Positions 63,723 through 64,000 of a stretch of 64,000 bases of DNA are shown here, one piece after another. Numbering within the stretch: position 1 is the first letter of the stretch; every line of letters starts with the position of its first letter. Source of the DNA: Globisporangium splendens (lineage: Eukaryota > Oomycota > Peronosporomycetes > Pythiales > Pythiaceae); contig VFIW01000053.1 of the NCBI GenBank assembly GCA_006386115.1, forward strand, positions 124,001 through 188,000, read 5' to 3'. Both the position numbers and the translations under genes were made by a program. The notes below the pieces were generated by a model. It was not told where the DNA came from. It made no database searches and was given only the letters and a program-made list of their open reading frames with translations.

Positions 63723-64000
63723 TGTCCTTGTGTTTGCGTCTTGTAAAATGGCTTGGTGAATGTGGCATGGGCCTATTTCTGTTATTGTCACCATATATCT
63801 TGCTTAAACAGGTAATTATCGGAGTTTGAAATGATTATTTGGCGGACTTATACGCACTCTTAGCCCAATTATTTGGAAACATAGAATTATACGGCTGGAC
63901 TTGGTCATTTTGTAAATTACTGCAACATCTTCCAGTGAAGAATGCTACGGTACAGCACTCACTTCATCTTCACCCATCATTGCAGCAGCAAAAGCCAACA
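63723..64000. other. Right-edge intergenic sequence
   Basis: AT-rich, no gene seen up to the window end. Confidence 0.45.

Overview
The window looks like nuclear DNA of an oomycete, most likely a saprolegnialean close to Aphanomyces. This is inferred from three things: dense genes with few, short GT-AG introns (about 66-110 nt); initiator-type core promoters (TCATTYY, with a near-consensus INR-FPR at 5311-5327); and a large family of secreted subtilisin (S8) proteases. There are no operons, no bacterial features and no visible rRNA, tRNA or CRISPR.

Layout. 1-0.3 kb: the 5' end of a minus-strand gene running off the left edge. 1.8-5.2 kb: a UDP-glucuronate-epimerase-like enzyme and a prolyl-oligopeptidase-family (S9) peptidase, convergent. 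6.07-8.16 kb: a 5'-truncated LINE with its target-site duplication. 10.8-26.6 kb: six subtilisin genes in the same orientation, formed by two separate tandem amplifications (3.23-kb units for copies 1-3, 2.788-kb units for copies 4-6). 27.2-38.8 kb: a tetraspanin-like gene and then a housekeeping block: an ERICH2-like acidic protein, a tail-anchored TPR protein, a small hypothetical, eIF3k, UTP15 and an FCP1-type CTD phosphatase with eight introns. 39.3-54.0 kb: five more subtilisin loci (one divergent copy, one pseudogene, three related copies) and two more tetraspanin-like genes; the part from 43.6 to 54.0 kb has mirror symmetry. 54.8-63.7 kb: an alpha-solenoid protein, an RS/RD-rich Tubby-domain protein, a repeat protein with an EF-hand-like tail, and an SDE2-like protein carrying a SPRY domain.

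How the genes fit together. The S8 loci (ten intact, one broken) encode proteins with a signal peptide, a propeptide of about 120 residues and a catalytic domain with Asp/His/Asn/Ser. They share a core promoter element 24-56 nt before the ATG even where the sequence further upstream is unrelated. The dominant theme is gene-family birth by unequal crossing-over, gene conversion and inversion. Copy 5 can be read directly as a hybrid of copies 6 and 4. Tetraspanin-like genes lie next to the subtilisin clusters three times, which suggests the two families were duplicated together.

Limits: splice sites were placed by eye from GT/AG signals and frame continuity. Family names rest on recognised motifs, not on database searches.
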